Shown here: positions 10,703 to 23,225 of the stretch, in pieces
Layout of the letters: each line of letters begins with the position of its first letter
Position numbering within the stretch: the stretch's first letter is position 1
NCBI GenBank assembly: GCA_963691705.1
Contig: OY829546.1
Location: 8,628,001 to 8,692,000, forward strand
DNA length: 64,000 nucleotides
Reading direction: 5' to 3'
DNA from: Viola odorata
Taxonomy: Eukaryota > Streptophyta > Magnoliopsida > Malpighiales > Violaceae
Made by a program: the position numbers and the translations under genes
Notes under the pieces: model-generated
What the model was told of the DNA's origin: nothing
Databases searched by the model: none
The model's input: the letters and a program-made list of their open reading frames with translations, nothing else

Positions 10703-13634
10703 ATGTTAAATATGGCACCAGATGGACGACCTAGTGATAATTCAAACCCAGAATCTTCTGGGGAAATGAGATTCAGTTTGGACCTTAAGAGGAGTTCAAC
10801 ACGACAACACAATTCCAGGAAGTTGAAGGAGAAACCCATTGCAGCTCAAGGAAAGCAGAGCGTAAGGCGCCGTGATGAGTCAAGATCCAAAACTCGTGTT
10901 AGTCAGTCTTATGCTGATCGCTGTAGTGAGCTAATGCTGGGTGCAAATGATGGAATCTCTGTCCACCCAAAAACTTCAGGCACAGAAAATCACCTGCATA
11001 AGGCTGTAAGGATGAAGGGAGCAAAAGAAGATGAGCTTGTCAAGTATATGTTGGATTTGCCAGGTTATCTCCAGCAGATGGGGAGTGGGGAAAACAACCA
11101 AGGCAAGGCTTTGAATGTTGGAGTTTTGGATTGGTCACGATTAGAAAATTGGAGCGGAAACCAAAAGTGCACTGGAGCGGGAGGTAGTAACAAGGGATCA
11201 TTGGCTAAGAGTAATCTGTTGGGTATGGTGAGTATGAGTATGCCTACCTCTTCTAATGCTGCTCACAGTGAGAGTCCTGCTCATCTGAGGGAGCAGCCCC
11301 TTTCTCTTTCTAGTCTGAACTCATCTCACAGGAGTCGCATTTCTCGAGATGCTAAGCCTCCTGTCAACAACTCTTCACGCTTTCATGATTTGGATACTAC
11401 TACCAAGAATGGTGTCAGTGGGCATGAAAGAGGACCTTGGACCTACAAATCTTTTGGCAGAAATACTTCAGACGCAGTTCTCGAAAAGGGAAAGAGAAAG
11501 GAACTGGACCAGAAGACTAATTCAAAAGGTGGAAACTCTTACCCAAACACAAAATGTAATGACATCTCAATGAGGCCCAAGGAAAATTCTAGTGCTTGTA
11601 AGGGTGAAGCCAAAGTGAGAGTTCAGGAGAAGCTAGCATCAGACAGAAAGAGAACATCTTTGGATCAGAATACCCCTTCAGGCACTGGTGCTTCATCATC
11701 AAAGATGATCAATCACCATGTTTCACCTAATTCAAAGCAACGGGAGAATGTTGGTGATGATGAGAGGAAGGATGGAGTAGAGGAGTTGCAAGAATCAGGT
11801 GTATCCCTTTCTCCGCAACATCAAGCTGGCCAGCACGACAATATTGTTCTCCTTCTACCCAGAAAATTAAGCCAAAACATTTCCCCAGCGTCACTGAGAA
11901 CATCATTGGAGAAGAATTTGACACGACCAGAGGAGAACAGTTGGTCGGGCACCTTTTCCCATGAGAAGGAGCACCCTTCTCAGGTCTTTTCTGAAATTCC
12001 ACACTCATGCCCTCTTCCTAGTGGATCTGATGCTAGTTCAGAATCACACAAAACATCACGTGTTGTGATCAAGACAGAGGGAGCTGTGCAGTTGTCTGAT
12101 GCATCTAAGACACAAGGGGTGTTAGACCAAGAAACAGCCAGGCAGGCTGCTGAAAAAAGCAGACACCCATCGCCAAACCACCGCTTTAGCTTCAGCTTAA
12201 GTCGCATGACTAGAAGTTTCAGCTCCAAGGAGAGTTCAGCTGTCTCAGAGCTGAGCTCCTCGCATTCTTCAGCGGTGTCCGGCCCAGTAATATCAAAACC
12301 TTCTTCCTATTTGGATGATTCATACAGAGAGAATACAAATTGTCATAAGAGATCTAGATCCAGTCCCTTCAGAAGGCTACTGGATCCACTACTGAAGTCC
12401 AGGGGTCCCACTCCACCCCAGTCTACTGAATCTGTTCAGCCAGTAACAGGAAGCTTGAGTTCCTTAAGCTTTCAGGCAGTTGGTTCCATTGAATCTGCTA
12501 AGAATGGTAAGAACGAGACATTCAGAAAACGTGCTCTTGTGCAGCTTACAGTAAAGAACGGACTTCCTTTGTTCCGACTTGCAGTTGACAACAACAGCAG
12601 CATTCTTGCAGCACAGATGAAGAATTTGTCATCACATGGGAAAAATGATTCAGGCTGCAATTATACATTTTATGCTGTGGATGAAATCAAGAAAAGGAGT
12701 GGCAGCTGGATGAATCAAGGTAGTAAAGGGAAAAATTGTGGATTCGCGTATAATGTGGTTGGCCAAATGAGGGTTAGTAGCTCGTCTTTCTTTGATATGA
12801 CTGGAAAGAACTTTATCAGCCGGAGTAGGGTAACAGAGACTGTCCTATTTGGTGCTGAGCTAAGGCAGGGAGATCAGGCACCACCTAAGATCATGCCAAA
12901 CAGGGAGCTTGCAGCTATTGTTGTCAAAACACCATGTGAAAACTTTAGCCTAGACACAAAGCAAAGTGATAAAGATGTGGGTTTGATGGAGAAGATTGGT
13001 TCCCAGCGTGTGTTAGAGAATGAACTCTCTAATAGTGTTACGGTCATACTCCCGGTTGGTATTCATGGCCTGCCAAGAGAAGGACTTCCATCACCACTGA
13101 CTCACAGGTGGAAATCAGGTGGATCATGTGATTGTGGAGGTTGGGATGTTGGCTGCAAACTTCGTGTTCTTTCCATTGAAAGCCAATGCTCGGATATGCC
13201 AACAAAATCCAAATCTTCCCCAACATTGGATTGTCTCGAACTTTTTGTTCAGGTACTTCATACTTGAATATCTCTTCAGAATTATCTTGTTATGGCCTTC
13301 GAATAAACAACTAACTCCTTTGCTTTGTGTGTCAATATAGGGAGAACCTAAACAAGATAAGCCTGTCTTCTGCTTGGCACCACTCGAGAAGGAAGCGTTT
13401 TCCATTGAGTTCAGCCCGGAGATTTCCTTGTTGCAAGCATTTTTCACTAGTATCACACTTATAACCTGTAAGAAATCATCTGATCTTACTTCAAGTAACC
13501 TGACAGAGGACAAAAAATTCCAGGAGTCCAGGTTTTCAACCGACCGAACAAAGAACGAACCCATTTTCCCAAGAGGAGAAGCACATGCCAAGTGCACTTC
13601 AAACCCACCCCTTTCCCCTGTTGGAAGGGTGTAA
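10703..13634 (+). CDS. DUF3527 family protein (two coding exons)
   Basis: A plant-only protein of unknown biochemical function. The coding exons are 10703-13252 and 13341-13634. The donor follows CTTTTTGTTCAG and the acceptor is TCAATATAG. Phase is preserved and the product is 947 residues. Much of the N-terminal two thirds is Ser-, Lys- and Arg-rich and looks disordered; it includes VKYMLDLPGYLQQM near residue 115 and a basic Ser-rich block FSFSLSRMTRSFSSKE near 500. The conserved C-terminal domain starts about residue 560 (RSRSSPFRRLLDPLLK). It continues through LVQLTVKNGLPLFRLAV, a VLFGAELRQGD block and the Cys/Gly-rich CDCGGWDVGCKLRVL, and ends with LELFVQGEPKQDKPVF across the splice. This order matches DUF3527 proteins. 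The first coding ATG probably follows a spliced leader, because TTTTCAG lies just upstream at 10671-10677 and a pyrimidine-rich leader begins near 9700. Confidence 0.85.
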
Positions 13635-14243
13635 GAGGTTGTTCATGCCAGGCAGTTACTTGTCCTTTTGTAGCTGCAAAAGATCTTCCTCGAGAATTGT
13701 CCAGTGACTCAGCACAGCACATTTGGAAGATGAGCTCTTGAAAAAGAAATTATGTTAAATCACCCTTTTTATGTAAAGAAAATAATGCCTATAGATGTAC
13801 AGCCCTGAAATGTAAGGAAAAAAGAGTCTTTCCAGTTGGTCTGAAAGTAATCCTATTCAACAACTTGGTTCTGGCCAGCAATGAAATCTTGTTTCTGTTG
13901 CGGAGTAAACACAGTTTTTATTGCCAACTAAATCACGGTGAGGTTGTTGAACTTATACATAATTCCGACTAAAAGTCTCATTCCAATGGGCCGATATGTG
14001 CAGTATGCTACTAACTTCAGACTTCCAAAATCAGCAAGGTTTTACAAGCACATCAGATAAGAACAGGGATCGGTAACTGGGCAGCCTCATTGCATCATAC
14101 ATTCATCTTTTAAAGTTAATACAATTCCAATATCACTGGTTACAACGCAAACTGAAGGACACGCACACAACGCAGTCAAATTGACTGAATGTTTGACACA
14201 AACGAATCTAAACTGCAAAAAATGCATACACTATAAATGGAGT
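13635..14243. other. Shared 3' region of two convergent genes
   Basis: About 600 bases separate the DUF3527 stop and the stop of the UVR/NTF2-like gene. The stretch probably holds both 3' untranslated regions. No other feature seen. Confidence 0.45.
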
Positions 14244-15250
14244 TTACAAGTCAACTGGCGAAGCATGGTGAATACACATAAACCAGCTATCATCAATCCT
14301 CTCAAAGACATTCGTCACGAATTGAGCTCCCCAACTGTTCCCTTTCGTCTTAACAAACTCTACACAAGTAACATAACCTAAATCTCCCCTAAAATGAACT
14401 TGGACATTCTTCAACTTAATCTCCAGTGGGAAATCATAATTCATCCAAACAACCTCCCAACTTTCTACAACATCATCATAACCAATAACACCACCGGCAC
14501 CAGGATGCACACAACAAACATGATCCCCTTTCACCCAAATCTTCTGCATCGAACCCAAGTGCCCCATCCTAAATGCATGATAAAACCTTCCATTGGCCGC
14601 CAGCACCGAAGCCTTGCTATCCTCCTGAATCTCTCGAATCCTATCTCTGATTTTTGCAGCTTGCTCATAGTCCTCCTCTTCAATTGCAACATTTAGCTCC
14701 CGTGTCAGATTTTCTTCATCGTACATAGCCTTTTCACCACTTATCATCTCCTCCGAGTCCTCACTCAGTACTTTACACTCCCTTAACGACAACAAGCGGG
14801 AGGCTTGCCCGGAAGATGCTGCATTGTATAAATCTAAATATCAGAGCGGCTCAAATTCAAAATGGTATGAAACAGCTCTGAGCAATAGGAACGAAAACCG
14901 AAGTTAACTATAAACTTACAGGTTGTTCCAATTTGTAACTTAGCATGGCCGTACTGTGTTGAAGAATTAGAACCCAAAAACACATTGTACGGCTCAAGGG
15001 AAGTAGAAGACAAATGCTTAAACCTCTTCAACCTATTCTCTCCTATACCAAGAAAATCAACCTACAATAACATGCCAAACTAAGAATTCTGTAAAAAATG
15101 GTCAATAGCAATAAGGACATCACTCTAAAACTGGGTTCTTAAATTAAGATAAAACCCATTGAATCAATCAATCAATCTCGAATCATGGAGTGAAACAGAA
15201 AGAAAATTAGAATCCACCTTGCACGACAAGCTAGATCCATGGGCGGCCAT
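14244..15250 (-). CDS. UVR-motif plus NTF2/SnoaL-like domain protein (three exons)
   Basis: Exons are 15218-15250, 14920-15061 and 14244-14818. All junctions are GT-AG and in phase, giving 249 residues. The ATG at 15250 starts MAAHGSSLSCK and leads a Ser-rich N-terminus that could be a plastid transit peptide. Around residues 90-125 is a UVR motif (LTRELNVAIEEEDYEQAAKI), a helical hairpin also found in UvrB/UvrC and in plastid Clp/executer-type proteins, where it mediates protein contacts. From about residue 130 to the end is an NTF2/SnoaL-like cone fold with FYHAFRMGHLGSMQKIW, VHPGAGGVIGYDDVVESW and the final VFERIDDSWFMCIHHAS. The combination matches the plant 'NTF2-family protein with UVR' group (similar in outline to Arabidopsis At3g09250). 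Its role is unknown. The fold is intact. Confidence 0.8.
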
Positions 15251-18200
15251 AGATGAGGTGGTTATTCAAAAGCTTCAAAAACAGCGACTGGAGTTAATGT
15301 TATTGGCTCTTTTGTGTACTTGACAGAGATGGTGACAGAGGCAGATAAGGTTCAAATCATTGTTTTTGTAGTTGCAGACTTCGTAGTCATTTATGTTCAC
15401 TTTGTCAATTTGAGTTGGACATGGTCTTGGGCCTTCGGCCTCATGGGCCAGCCATTTTTCTTGTTGTGTTGGGCCTTAGAATGTGGCAATTTTTTTATCG
15501 AGTCTTTGTGGGCTTTTTAGTTTGGGTCCACTGGAATTTCAACTCTTTCAACACCTACCGTTTCGACAACATCGTTTTCATTCTAGAATAAGCTGAAAAG
15601 ACTGAAAAGTAGTCAGTTGACAAATGTACCAATTGCAACTTGCAAGGAACTTCCTTGGAAGAGACAAATCTAGCTTTGATTTCTTCTAATCACAGGACGA
15701 CATTTATTCTTTTGTATTCAAGAAAATAGAACACGCAAAATAGTTTATTGTGAATAGATTGATTGATCTTTTATTCGTTTTGTCAAAAAACCAATTAAAT
15801 ACATATTGAAGGTAGGATTTGATAAAAAATCAATTTAACCCTATAACTGGAAGCGCTTTATCATTTAGGAGGGAAATTTATTCGAATAAAGTTAATCATT
15901 TTGTAAATTTTTCGAGTAAAAAATACACATCGATCATTAAAAAATAAATAATGTCGGGTATGCTAGGAAAATGAAAACTGTCAACGATTGGTGGCCTCTG
16001 ATAGCAAAATATAAAATGCAAGAGGGTGGATTTGTCGGAGTTGAACCAATTTGGAATTGGAAGTCAAGTCAATTTTTCCTCGTGATATTTGACCAAATTC
16101 TGCAATTTAACCATGCTCATTTCTGAACTCTTTACAAAATGGAATCATTAAGGGGTAAATTATTGGTAGAATTAGTTGATTTTTTAATTCAATCTTTTCT
16201 AAAAGCTTCTCATTGAATTATTATAAACCGTCCGATTAGTTTTTTTTACTGAGGTATAAAATTTATCTCTACATTTATTCCTTTTTCTAGTTAAATCCTA
16301 GTACAATCTTAAAGGTCCATAACTTTGGACGTTGTTATATAGTCGTATTACCAATGTGTGGTTAGTAAATCAAGAACAAATGGCGGGAGCTCTTATGGGC
16401 TTCAATGATTTTTAATAATTCAAGGTTTAAAGTGCGCTTTGCAAGCCTGCCTTGAAGGATTTTAGACTCGTAAGTGATGTTTTGCTACCCTTAATTGTTG
16501 GATTCACAGGTTGTATATATAGACATCAATACTCGAATCAACGACTTTTTAAGACGGGTAAACCACTTCAACATCCGGTATGGATTCAAACATTAATTTA
16601 AAATATTTATCCATAGTGAAACATAGGAGTAGTAATTGATACTGACAACTGCAAAGAACATTTTATACATGCTTTGGCTAACAGTACCATGTTGTCATAT
16701 GCATTAAGAATTCTATGTGTTTGGTCATGGTGTCCTCTTTTCATATGGAATTTTTATTAGCCAATTGGTACAAAGTACAACTTCTTTAGGCTGTCGTGGG
16801 GACTGGGGACCTTATTTCCAATCTGGAGAGCTTTTAATTTGCTGACTAGGCTTTGGATTTTCCTTTTATACGTGACTGCAAAATTGACAAGTCACTGGAC
16901 CATTAGCTTATTTATTATTATATTTTTAAGTTCATTGAGTTTAAATTAATTTTATCATTTGAATTGAGTTAGATCACTAAAAAATTATTTGTTCAGTAAT
17001 TGCACTATCTATATTGATCCAATTGCATCGTAAATATTATGTGGTTCGAGTTTAAATTGACTAAACTTAGAGTAAAAAATAAAAATAGCGATCCACTTTA
17101 CATGTAATCACAACGTAATTTTATTAATTGAACGATTATCATATACACGTTAAAATAAAAAAATCGAAAATATTGCATAATTTCTCTACTGGTTGAAAAT
17201 TTGAAAGGTGCTTGCTCGTATTCTTTCCTTTTGCCAATTCCACCGCAAAAAGGGCGGGAAGCCAACGCGACAAGTTAAATTAACTTCTTTAAAATTATTT
17301 AAAGCCAGTGGTCTAATGAGCTGTGGAATGGATTCGGGGACAGGCCCTAAGAAAAGGCAGTTGAGCTCTTTTCTCACAAATTAATGAAACAATAAAGTGC
17401 GTCGTATATCCATTATCCTCATTCTTCGTGCAAAAAGAATGTTCGTAGCCGGCGACAAAAGGAAAAGCAAACGATTCTCGAGTTCCACGTCACGTATAAA
17501 AATATGTTTTGGGTTTGGGCGGTAATTAGTTTGAGTAAAGCTGCGTGACACGTCGTAATCACGTTGTTGAAGCCGTCTTGACCGCGTCATGTCTCACGGC
17601 CAAAGGAAGGAACTGTGACAACTTCAAAAACTTTTGTTTGACATGTCAAAGCCCATTACGCCTCCTCCAATATCGTCACCTCAACTGACTCCTCGTTGCC
17701 AAGAACGACCGTTGACCTTGGACTATCGGTAATTTACTTTTACTGTTCTATAGACAAGCAGTTACTGTGTGTCAGAACGTCCACACTAACAGGTCGTTGA
17801 AAAAAATAATATTTCAACTATTTTTATGATTAATTAAATATTAATTTTTTGACGTAAAAGAAATTTTCGTGTTTCAACGAGAGTGAAAAAATGATTTATT
17901 TTAAATAACGAATAATCTCTCAATTTAATGAATTATCTCAAACTAATTGGTGTATAATTTTATATAGTCATAACTAATTAATGACACTCGTACTTTAAGA
18001 ATTTCTTGATTTTACGAGACAAAAAATAAGTACTAATATTAATCTTAAAAGTTAATACTCAATTTAAAAAAAACAACTATTGACTGCGTAGGGTGGGACC
18101 GAAGTTGTACAAGTGTGCACTCGACGTTGAGAGGAATTTCTCTGCTTCATGTTCAAAAAAAAGTCTAGAATAATCCAAATCTCAATCAAAATTATAAAAT

Positions 18201-18430
18201 AATTATTTATCAGCATTTAAAAAAAAGAATGACCTAAATAGCAGAAAATCACCCTCCAAGAGAGGTTAGAGGTAAAGGCAGTTGAGCATTAACCCAAATA
18301 CTTGTGCCCCCAACGGTAATTGCCAGATGGAAGAAGCAAGTTTTTGCAATGATGAAGGACAACATTTGGTCCAATTAAACTGAAGAGCTGGAAAGAAGAA
18401 CATTTTTTTTATGGCAGGGAAAGAAATAAT
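15251..18430. other. Intergenic region, no gene recognised
   Basis: The first few hundred bases are probably promoter for the minus-strand UVR/NTF2-like gene. The rest is AT-rich with scattered short open frames (for example 17186-17590, minus) that show no family features. Confidence 0.4.
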
Positions 18431-18436
18431 GATCAA

Positions 18437-18720
18437 ATGAGTCATCGTTTCATCTTACCGGGTTCCCTATGCAAGAGTATCTTGGCAGGCGTTGATATTC
18501 TAAAGAAAGGGAGTCTTTGGTGTATAGGTGATAACTGGATACCGGGACAGAATGGATATAGACCCCGGCCTACAGCAACGGAGGGAAATGGCGTGAAGAC
18601 AATTATTAGAGACAACTTTGCAGAATTTGAAGCGCGGCAAAGAAGCTGGTATTGATCGCATCATATGGCCGCTGACCCCAAACGCAACTTCCTCAGTTAA
18701 AACCCCGTATCACCTCGCGT
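18437..18720 (+). pseudogene. Relic of a LINE-type reverse transcriptase ORF
   Basis: Residues ILAGVDILKKGSLWCIGD followed by NWIPGQNGYRPRP match the conserved stretch downstream of the reverse transcriptase in plant L1 ORF2 proteins (compare SILAGRDILKKG and NWLPG). After a stop and frame change at 18655 the sequence continues with IIWPLTPNATSSVKTPYHL, which corresponds to the next conserved block, where live elements read NG-YSVK-AYHL. No ends or target duplications are visible. A short decayed fragment on the plus strand, not similar enough by eye to be from the intact LINE at 26.1 kb. Confidence 0.6.
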
Positions 18721-19560
18721 AGCAATCGAGAAACTAGATGAACCCCTCGAGTTCAGATCGTAGAAATTGATGGTTTATGTTCTGTCCAACTAAAAAAAGT
18801 GTTTCAAAATTTTAAAGTAACAAGGAGGCAACGTGGAGGAGGGGAGAGTCCGATATTCTGGTCTGCCGAGCCCATGACACCCGTGACTATCCCCACCTAA
18901 TCTCACCTTTTTTTCCTTTTGTTCCCCCGTTGCCACTTGCCACCCAGCTTGCATCATGTTACATTTCTTTTCTACTCCGTATTATTATTTTAAGAAAAAG
19001 GAAAAAAAATCAGTCCTAAATTCTAAAAACATGTCTAAAATATACTTGTTAATTTTTAAAAACATGAAGCAATAATCTTACATCTTATCCATTCATTCCA
19101 TCATCACTAAAACACAATCCACCAGGCGATGCAAGCTTTAAATAATAATAAAATGAATAAAAAGATGATGCAGGCTTAGGCCGGAGTATAACACTGGATT
19201 GATTCTTAACAAATGTAACTGAAATAACAGCTTGGTTTTGTTAACTAACTATGGTTTTATTTTTATTTCCATGGGAGGGAAATCGCTTATAATAGAAAAT
19301 AAAATTAAAACTCCAACGAACGTCTGCATACATTAACTAACAACTAACAACTGACAACTGACAACTGACAACTGACAACTGTACCCTCCTTGTTTAGCCT
19401 CGGCGCTTAATAGGAGTAATTTGGTTAAATCACTGTAACAATTACTAACTGTTAAGCCCACGCGTATTGTCGTTTTAGGACTCACTTTCCTCTTTTCTCC
19501 TCCGCGTTAAGAAAAAACAGTAGTACTACTCTCCTTTTCTTTTTTTCTTTTTAATTTTTT
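18721..19560. other. Intergenic region with a 7-bp tandem repeat
   Basis: AT-rich spacer with no gene. At about 19335-19381 there are six or seven copies of a 7-base unit ACAACTG/ACAACTA. The end of the stretch becomes pyrimidine-rich as the IPCS leader begins. Confidence 0.45.
19335..19381. repeat. 7-bp minisatellite (ACAACTG)n
   Basis: Successive ACAACTA then ACAACTG units, six to seven copies, about 700 bases upstream of the IPCS start codon. Confidence 0.7.
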
Positions 19561-19940
19561 TTTCATCATCAACCATAAAAGGCCCTTCTCTTCTCCGCTT
19601 TTCTCAACTGTCCCTCCGTGTCCATCTCGCGTTCTTCTTTCTGCATAAAGAAAAAAACAGCGAGGAACCAAGAATCATATAATACTTTCTCTCTCTCTCT
19701 TTTTCTTTGAACTTAGACAGAAACGTTAAACTCAAACTCGCTGTCTTGTTCTGTTCTGTTCCGTCCTGGGCGGCTCTGCATTTTCAAGTTCTATTCCTCT
19801 TCTTCATCTCTGATCTCTCCTTGTTGGGTAGATCTTTGAAATCTTATACGCGTTTCTGATCGGTGGATAAACGGCTGTGATTCAGTTGGAATTTCTTACT
19901 TTAAGGTTTTTCGGAATTGAGTAGTTTCTGAGGTTGTACG

Positions 19941-19979
19941 ATGATGTTGGTCTTATCAACGACAGTTGGGTTGCTGTGA
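19941..19979 (+). promoter_or_regulatory. Upstream ORF 1 in the IPCS leader
   Basis: ATGATG followed by ten sense codons and TGA: a 12-codon upstream frame that ends 107 bases before the main ATG at 20087. It exists only if this part of the leader is not spliced out. Confidence 0.4.
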
Positions 19980-19985
19980 AGTACT

Positions 19986-20281
19986 ATGGAAGTATTGGTT
20001 ACACGAAAACAACATCAACGACAGCAAAAACTGAGACCTGAGACAACAATTACAACAACAACAACAACAGTAGCAAGAGCAATACGATGTCGCTTTACAT
20101 TCGTCGCGAGTCTTCAAAGGTTTCTTATTATTTTCAATTGTCAATTTTTCTCAATACAGGTTACAGTTTGATGATATGGGTTAGGCTTTTTTTGGGGGTG
20201 TTTTACAGTTTGATGATATGGGTATGGCTTTTTTTTGGGGGTGTTTTGTGTAGCTTTGGAAGAGAATTTGTGCTGAGATAG
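19986..20281 (+). promoter_or_regulatory. Upstream ORF 2 overlapping the IPCS start codon
   Basis: The ATG at 19986 opens a frame that passes through the main start codon at 20087 in a different phase. In the spliced message (exon junction 20119/20254) it would read 53 codons and stop at TAG 20279-20281. A frame that overlaps the main start usually represses translation by ribosomes that initiate upstream. An unrecognised leader intron would remove it. Confidence 0.4.
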
Positions 20282-23225
20282 CAACAGAAATCACCTTACT
20301 TGCAGAGAATTGGAAATACATTCTTGGTGGTTTAATTTGTCAGGTATGGGTGTTCTTTTCCAATTATTTATTTTGAGTGCTTTTGCTTTTTCTTAAGTTT
20401 GGAATTTGAAATGGTTCTATTTTTGTGGAATTTCGTAATCAAGTGGAAAATCTACTTAATTAGATTGTTGCTTGTGTTAAATTTCTCAACCATGAATGAA
20501 GTTATGCCTTTCTATTGGATGGGGGTTGGGGTCCGGATGTTTTGATAGAAAGTGTAAGATCTGGTAAAGGGTTGCAGCCTTTTTCTCCCAAAGTTTGTAC
20601 GAGAAAGCTTATGCTTTTAGTATAACATAAAGTCCCTATCGGTCGATATAGGTAACCTTCAAAAAAAAAATTTTTTGTCTTGATTGATCATCTTTATCCT
20701 CTTGTGAGGAGATATTCTGTAATCTGTTTTCTTCAATGTCGTTCATGGGTTTTATCGAACTTCTACTTTTTGAATTTCATTTCTCTTGGTTGTGCTTTTA
20801 AGTCCAGTTTGATGTGGATATTATAATGCGGGCTGATATATGTTACTTGCCTACAGTACCTACATGGTTTGGCTGCTCGGGGAGTTCATTATCTACATCG
20901 ACCAGGACCAATATTGCAGGATGTCGGGTTCATGTTTCTTCCGGTTTGTGCCAGTTTATTGCATTTTTCTTTTCCTTTTTTCCACTATCTTGAAAAAATT
21001 CCCTCCCGCCTAATTATGTTTAAAAATTCAGGAGCTTGGGAAAGATAAAGCATACGTCAGTGAAACACTGTTCAGCTGTCTCTTCTTTTCCTTTGTCTTG
21101 GTAAGGTCTTCCTTCCTCATTTCTCTTACTGTTCTGCTTCCATGTTCACTCATGCGTTTGCTTGTCATTTCTTGTGTTGTACTTATTTTTTCTTCATGTG
21201 AGGCAAAACTTGCTTCAGTTAAGTTTTTTTTGCCGTCTCTGTTATCTGGATGGGTAAAGAGGTCTAATACAGTTGGGTGCTTAACCAGCTTAATCAGGAC
21301 AACTCTGCTATGGTATAGAGTCATTGTTATGCTTGTAGAAAAAGAGCGTGTCTTAATAAATCTGTTCAAGTCAAATTGAAGAGTTGGATGAGTCCATGTT
21401 TTACTGTCCATTGTTCTGTTGGCTTGCACTGGTCTACTTCTTGCTTCTTCTTATGTTATTGTTGATTTATTTTACTGATAGTTGGTTTGAAAATATTAGT
21501 GCGTGCTGAAAGTTTGATGTTGGGTTGTTTTCTGTTTCAGTGGACATTCCATCCTTTCGTCTTCAAGAGCAAGAAGATCTACACAGTTCTAATTTGGTGC
21601 AGGGTTCTAGCTTTTCTAGTTGTAAGTGCTCATGTCTGTATAAAACCTGGCTTCAATGCTTTGAGAAATTTTATTGTCCTGAAAGATTATTTTGAGAAGG
21701 AAAGGTTCTATGAGCTACGACAATATACTAAGTCTGTAAATAAAAGATACAGAATCCATGGTGGGTGTAGTATGTAACAGTGAAAAAAAATTCTTTTTCA
21801 AGCCCTTTAACTTTTCCATTAATCCAATCCTTGGCTTTATGAATTGCTAAACTACCATAGTTTATAGATCTTGTTGGGGCTTGGGACCATATGCAGTACG
21901 ATTCACTTTTTGCTTTTCTGACAGTTTCACTAATTTCTTCTGGTCAGGCTAGTCAGTTTCTCCGGATCTTCACTTTCTATTCTACACAGCTTCCAGGTCC
22001 AAATTATCATTGCCGTGAGGTAGAATATCTTGCGTGTTTTTGTTTATTTTGAATACTTGCTACTTGGGGAAGCATCAACTGGTTTTACACTTGTCTTATT
22101 GATTGAAAGTATTATTTTTCCATTGGTTTTTAAAGTTTTAATTTCCTGCTCCCATCTGTAAGTAATATGCTTTAGCTTAAGAAGCAGATGTGTGATTGAG
22201 TGAGTATCTTGTTTGGCTTTCTTGCAGGGTTCAAAACTTGCTACATTGCCTCCTCCAGATAGTGTACTTGAAGTACTCTTAATTAATTGTAAGCGACCTT
22301 TGTTTACTTTGGTCCTTAGTTTGTTTGTCAAATATCTTCCGTGCTAAGTTTCTTTCTTGACTGCAGTTCCTAAGGGTATAGTCTATGGTTGTGGTGATTT
22401 GATTTTTTCATCACACATGATATTTACTCTGGTCTTTGTCCTCACATATCAGAAGTATGGCACAGAAAGGTATTATATGGCTTATAATCATGTTGTTTTG
22501 CTAGATGTTCCTCTGACTATTTACATGGTAAATAAAACACCTTCTTTCCAGATTTATCCAATCTAACTTGTCGTAATGAATGCTTGTAGATCTATAAAGC
22601 AGTTGGGCTGGTTGATTGCTGTGATTCAGAGCTTTTTAATTGTAGCTTCCCGTAAACATTACACTGTTGATGTTGTTGTTGCATGGTATGCAAATTTCTT
22701 TATTTTCTCCATTTATTTTGCACCATTATGTATTATTTTAATTTGGCCTTTTAATTTACTTCTGTACCTTATGATTCCGCAGGTATACTGTTAATCTAGT
22801 TGTATTCTTTCTTGACAAGAAATTACCAGGTTAGATTTCCTGGCCTTTGAGACCCAGAATCTTGTTTCCGAGTTCTTGTTGTGCACCATCAAGAGTACTA
22901 AATTTGCTTCTCTATTCACTGCAGAGCTTCCCGATCGGACTGGAGGTGCATCTCTCTTGTTACCATTGAGCACCAAAGACAAGGATAGCAAGGTTAAGGA
23001 AGAAAATCACAAGCTATTGAATGGGAACGGAGTGGACCCTGCAGACTGGGTACAGGAAACCTTACTTTTTTTATAAAACTGTTTTGCAGGGTTCCGTGAG
23101 ATAGATTTTTTATTTACTATGGTTCTTGTTTTATCATGCAGAGACTGAGAGCCCAAGCTAATGGTAAAATTCTGGAAGATACCAACGGAGTCCATGTTGA
23201 TAATACAGCAATGAATGGGGCATAG
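20087..23225 (+). CDS. IPCS: Inositol phosphorylceramide synthase (12 exons)
   Basis: Transfers phosphoinositol from phosphatidylinositol to ceramide at the Golgi/trans-Golgi membrane, the entry step to glycosyl inositol phosphoceramides. Exons: 20087-20119, 20254-20343, 20857-20943, 21032-21100, 21541-21621, 21948-22019, 22228-22288, 22367-22469, 22590-22685, 22783-22829, 22925-23049 and 23142-23225. All junctions are in phase and the product is 315 residues. The N-terminus [11 protein letters not shown] and [33 protein letters not shown] are typical of plant IPCS. Several hydrophobic segments predict about six membrane spans. The catalytic set of the PAP2/sphingomyelin synthase-like fold is present: His181 in [10 protein letters not shown], and His222 and Asp226 in SRKHYTVDV. 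The hydrophilic C-tail holds [14 protein letters not shown] and ends in NTAMNGA. It resembles Arabidopsis IPCS/ERH1 proteins over its whole length and looks fully functional. Confidence 0.93.

Noticed and set aside
13124..13597. Long minus-strand frame opposite DUF3527 exon 2
   Set aside because: It lies antisense to a conserved domain and spans the intron. Shadow of the real gene.
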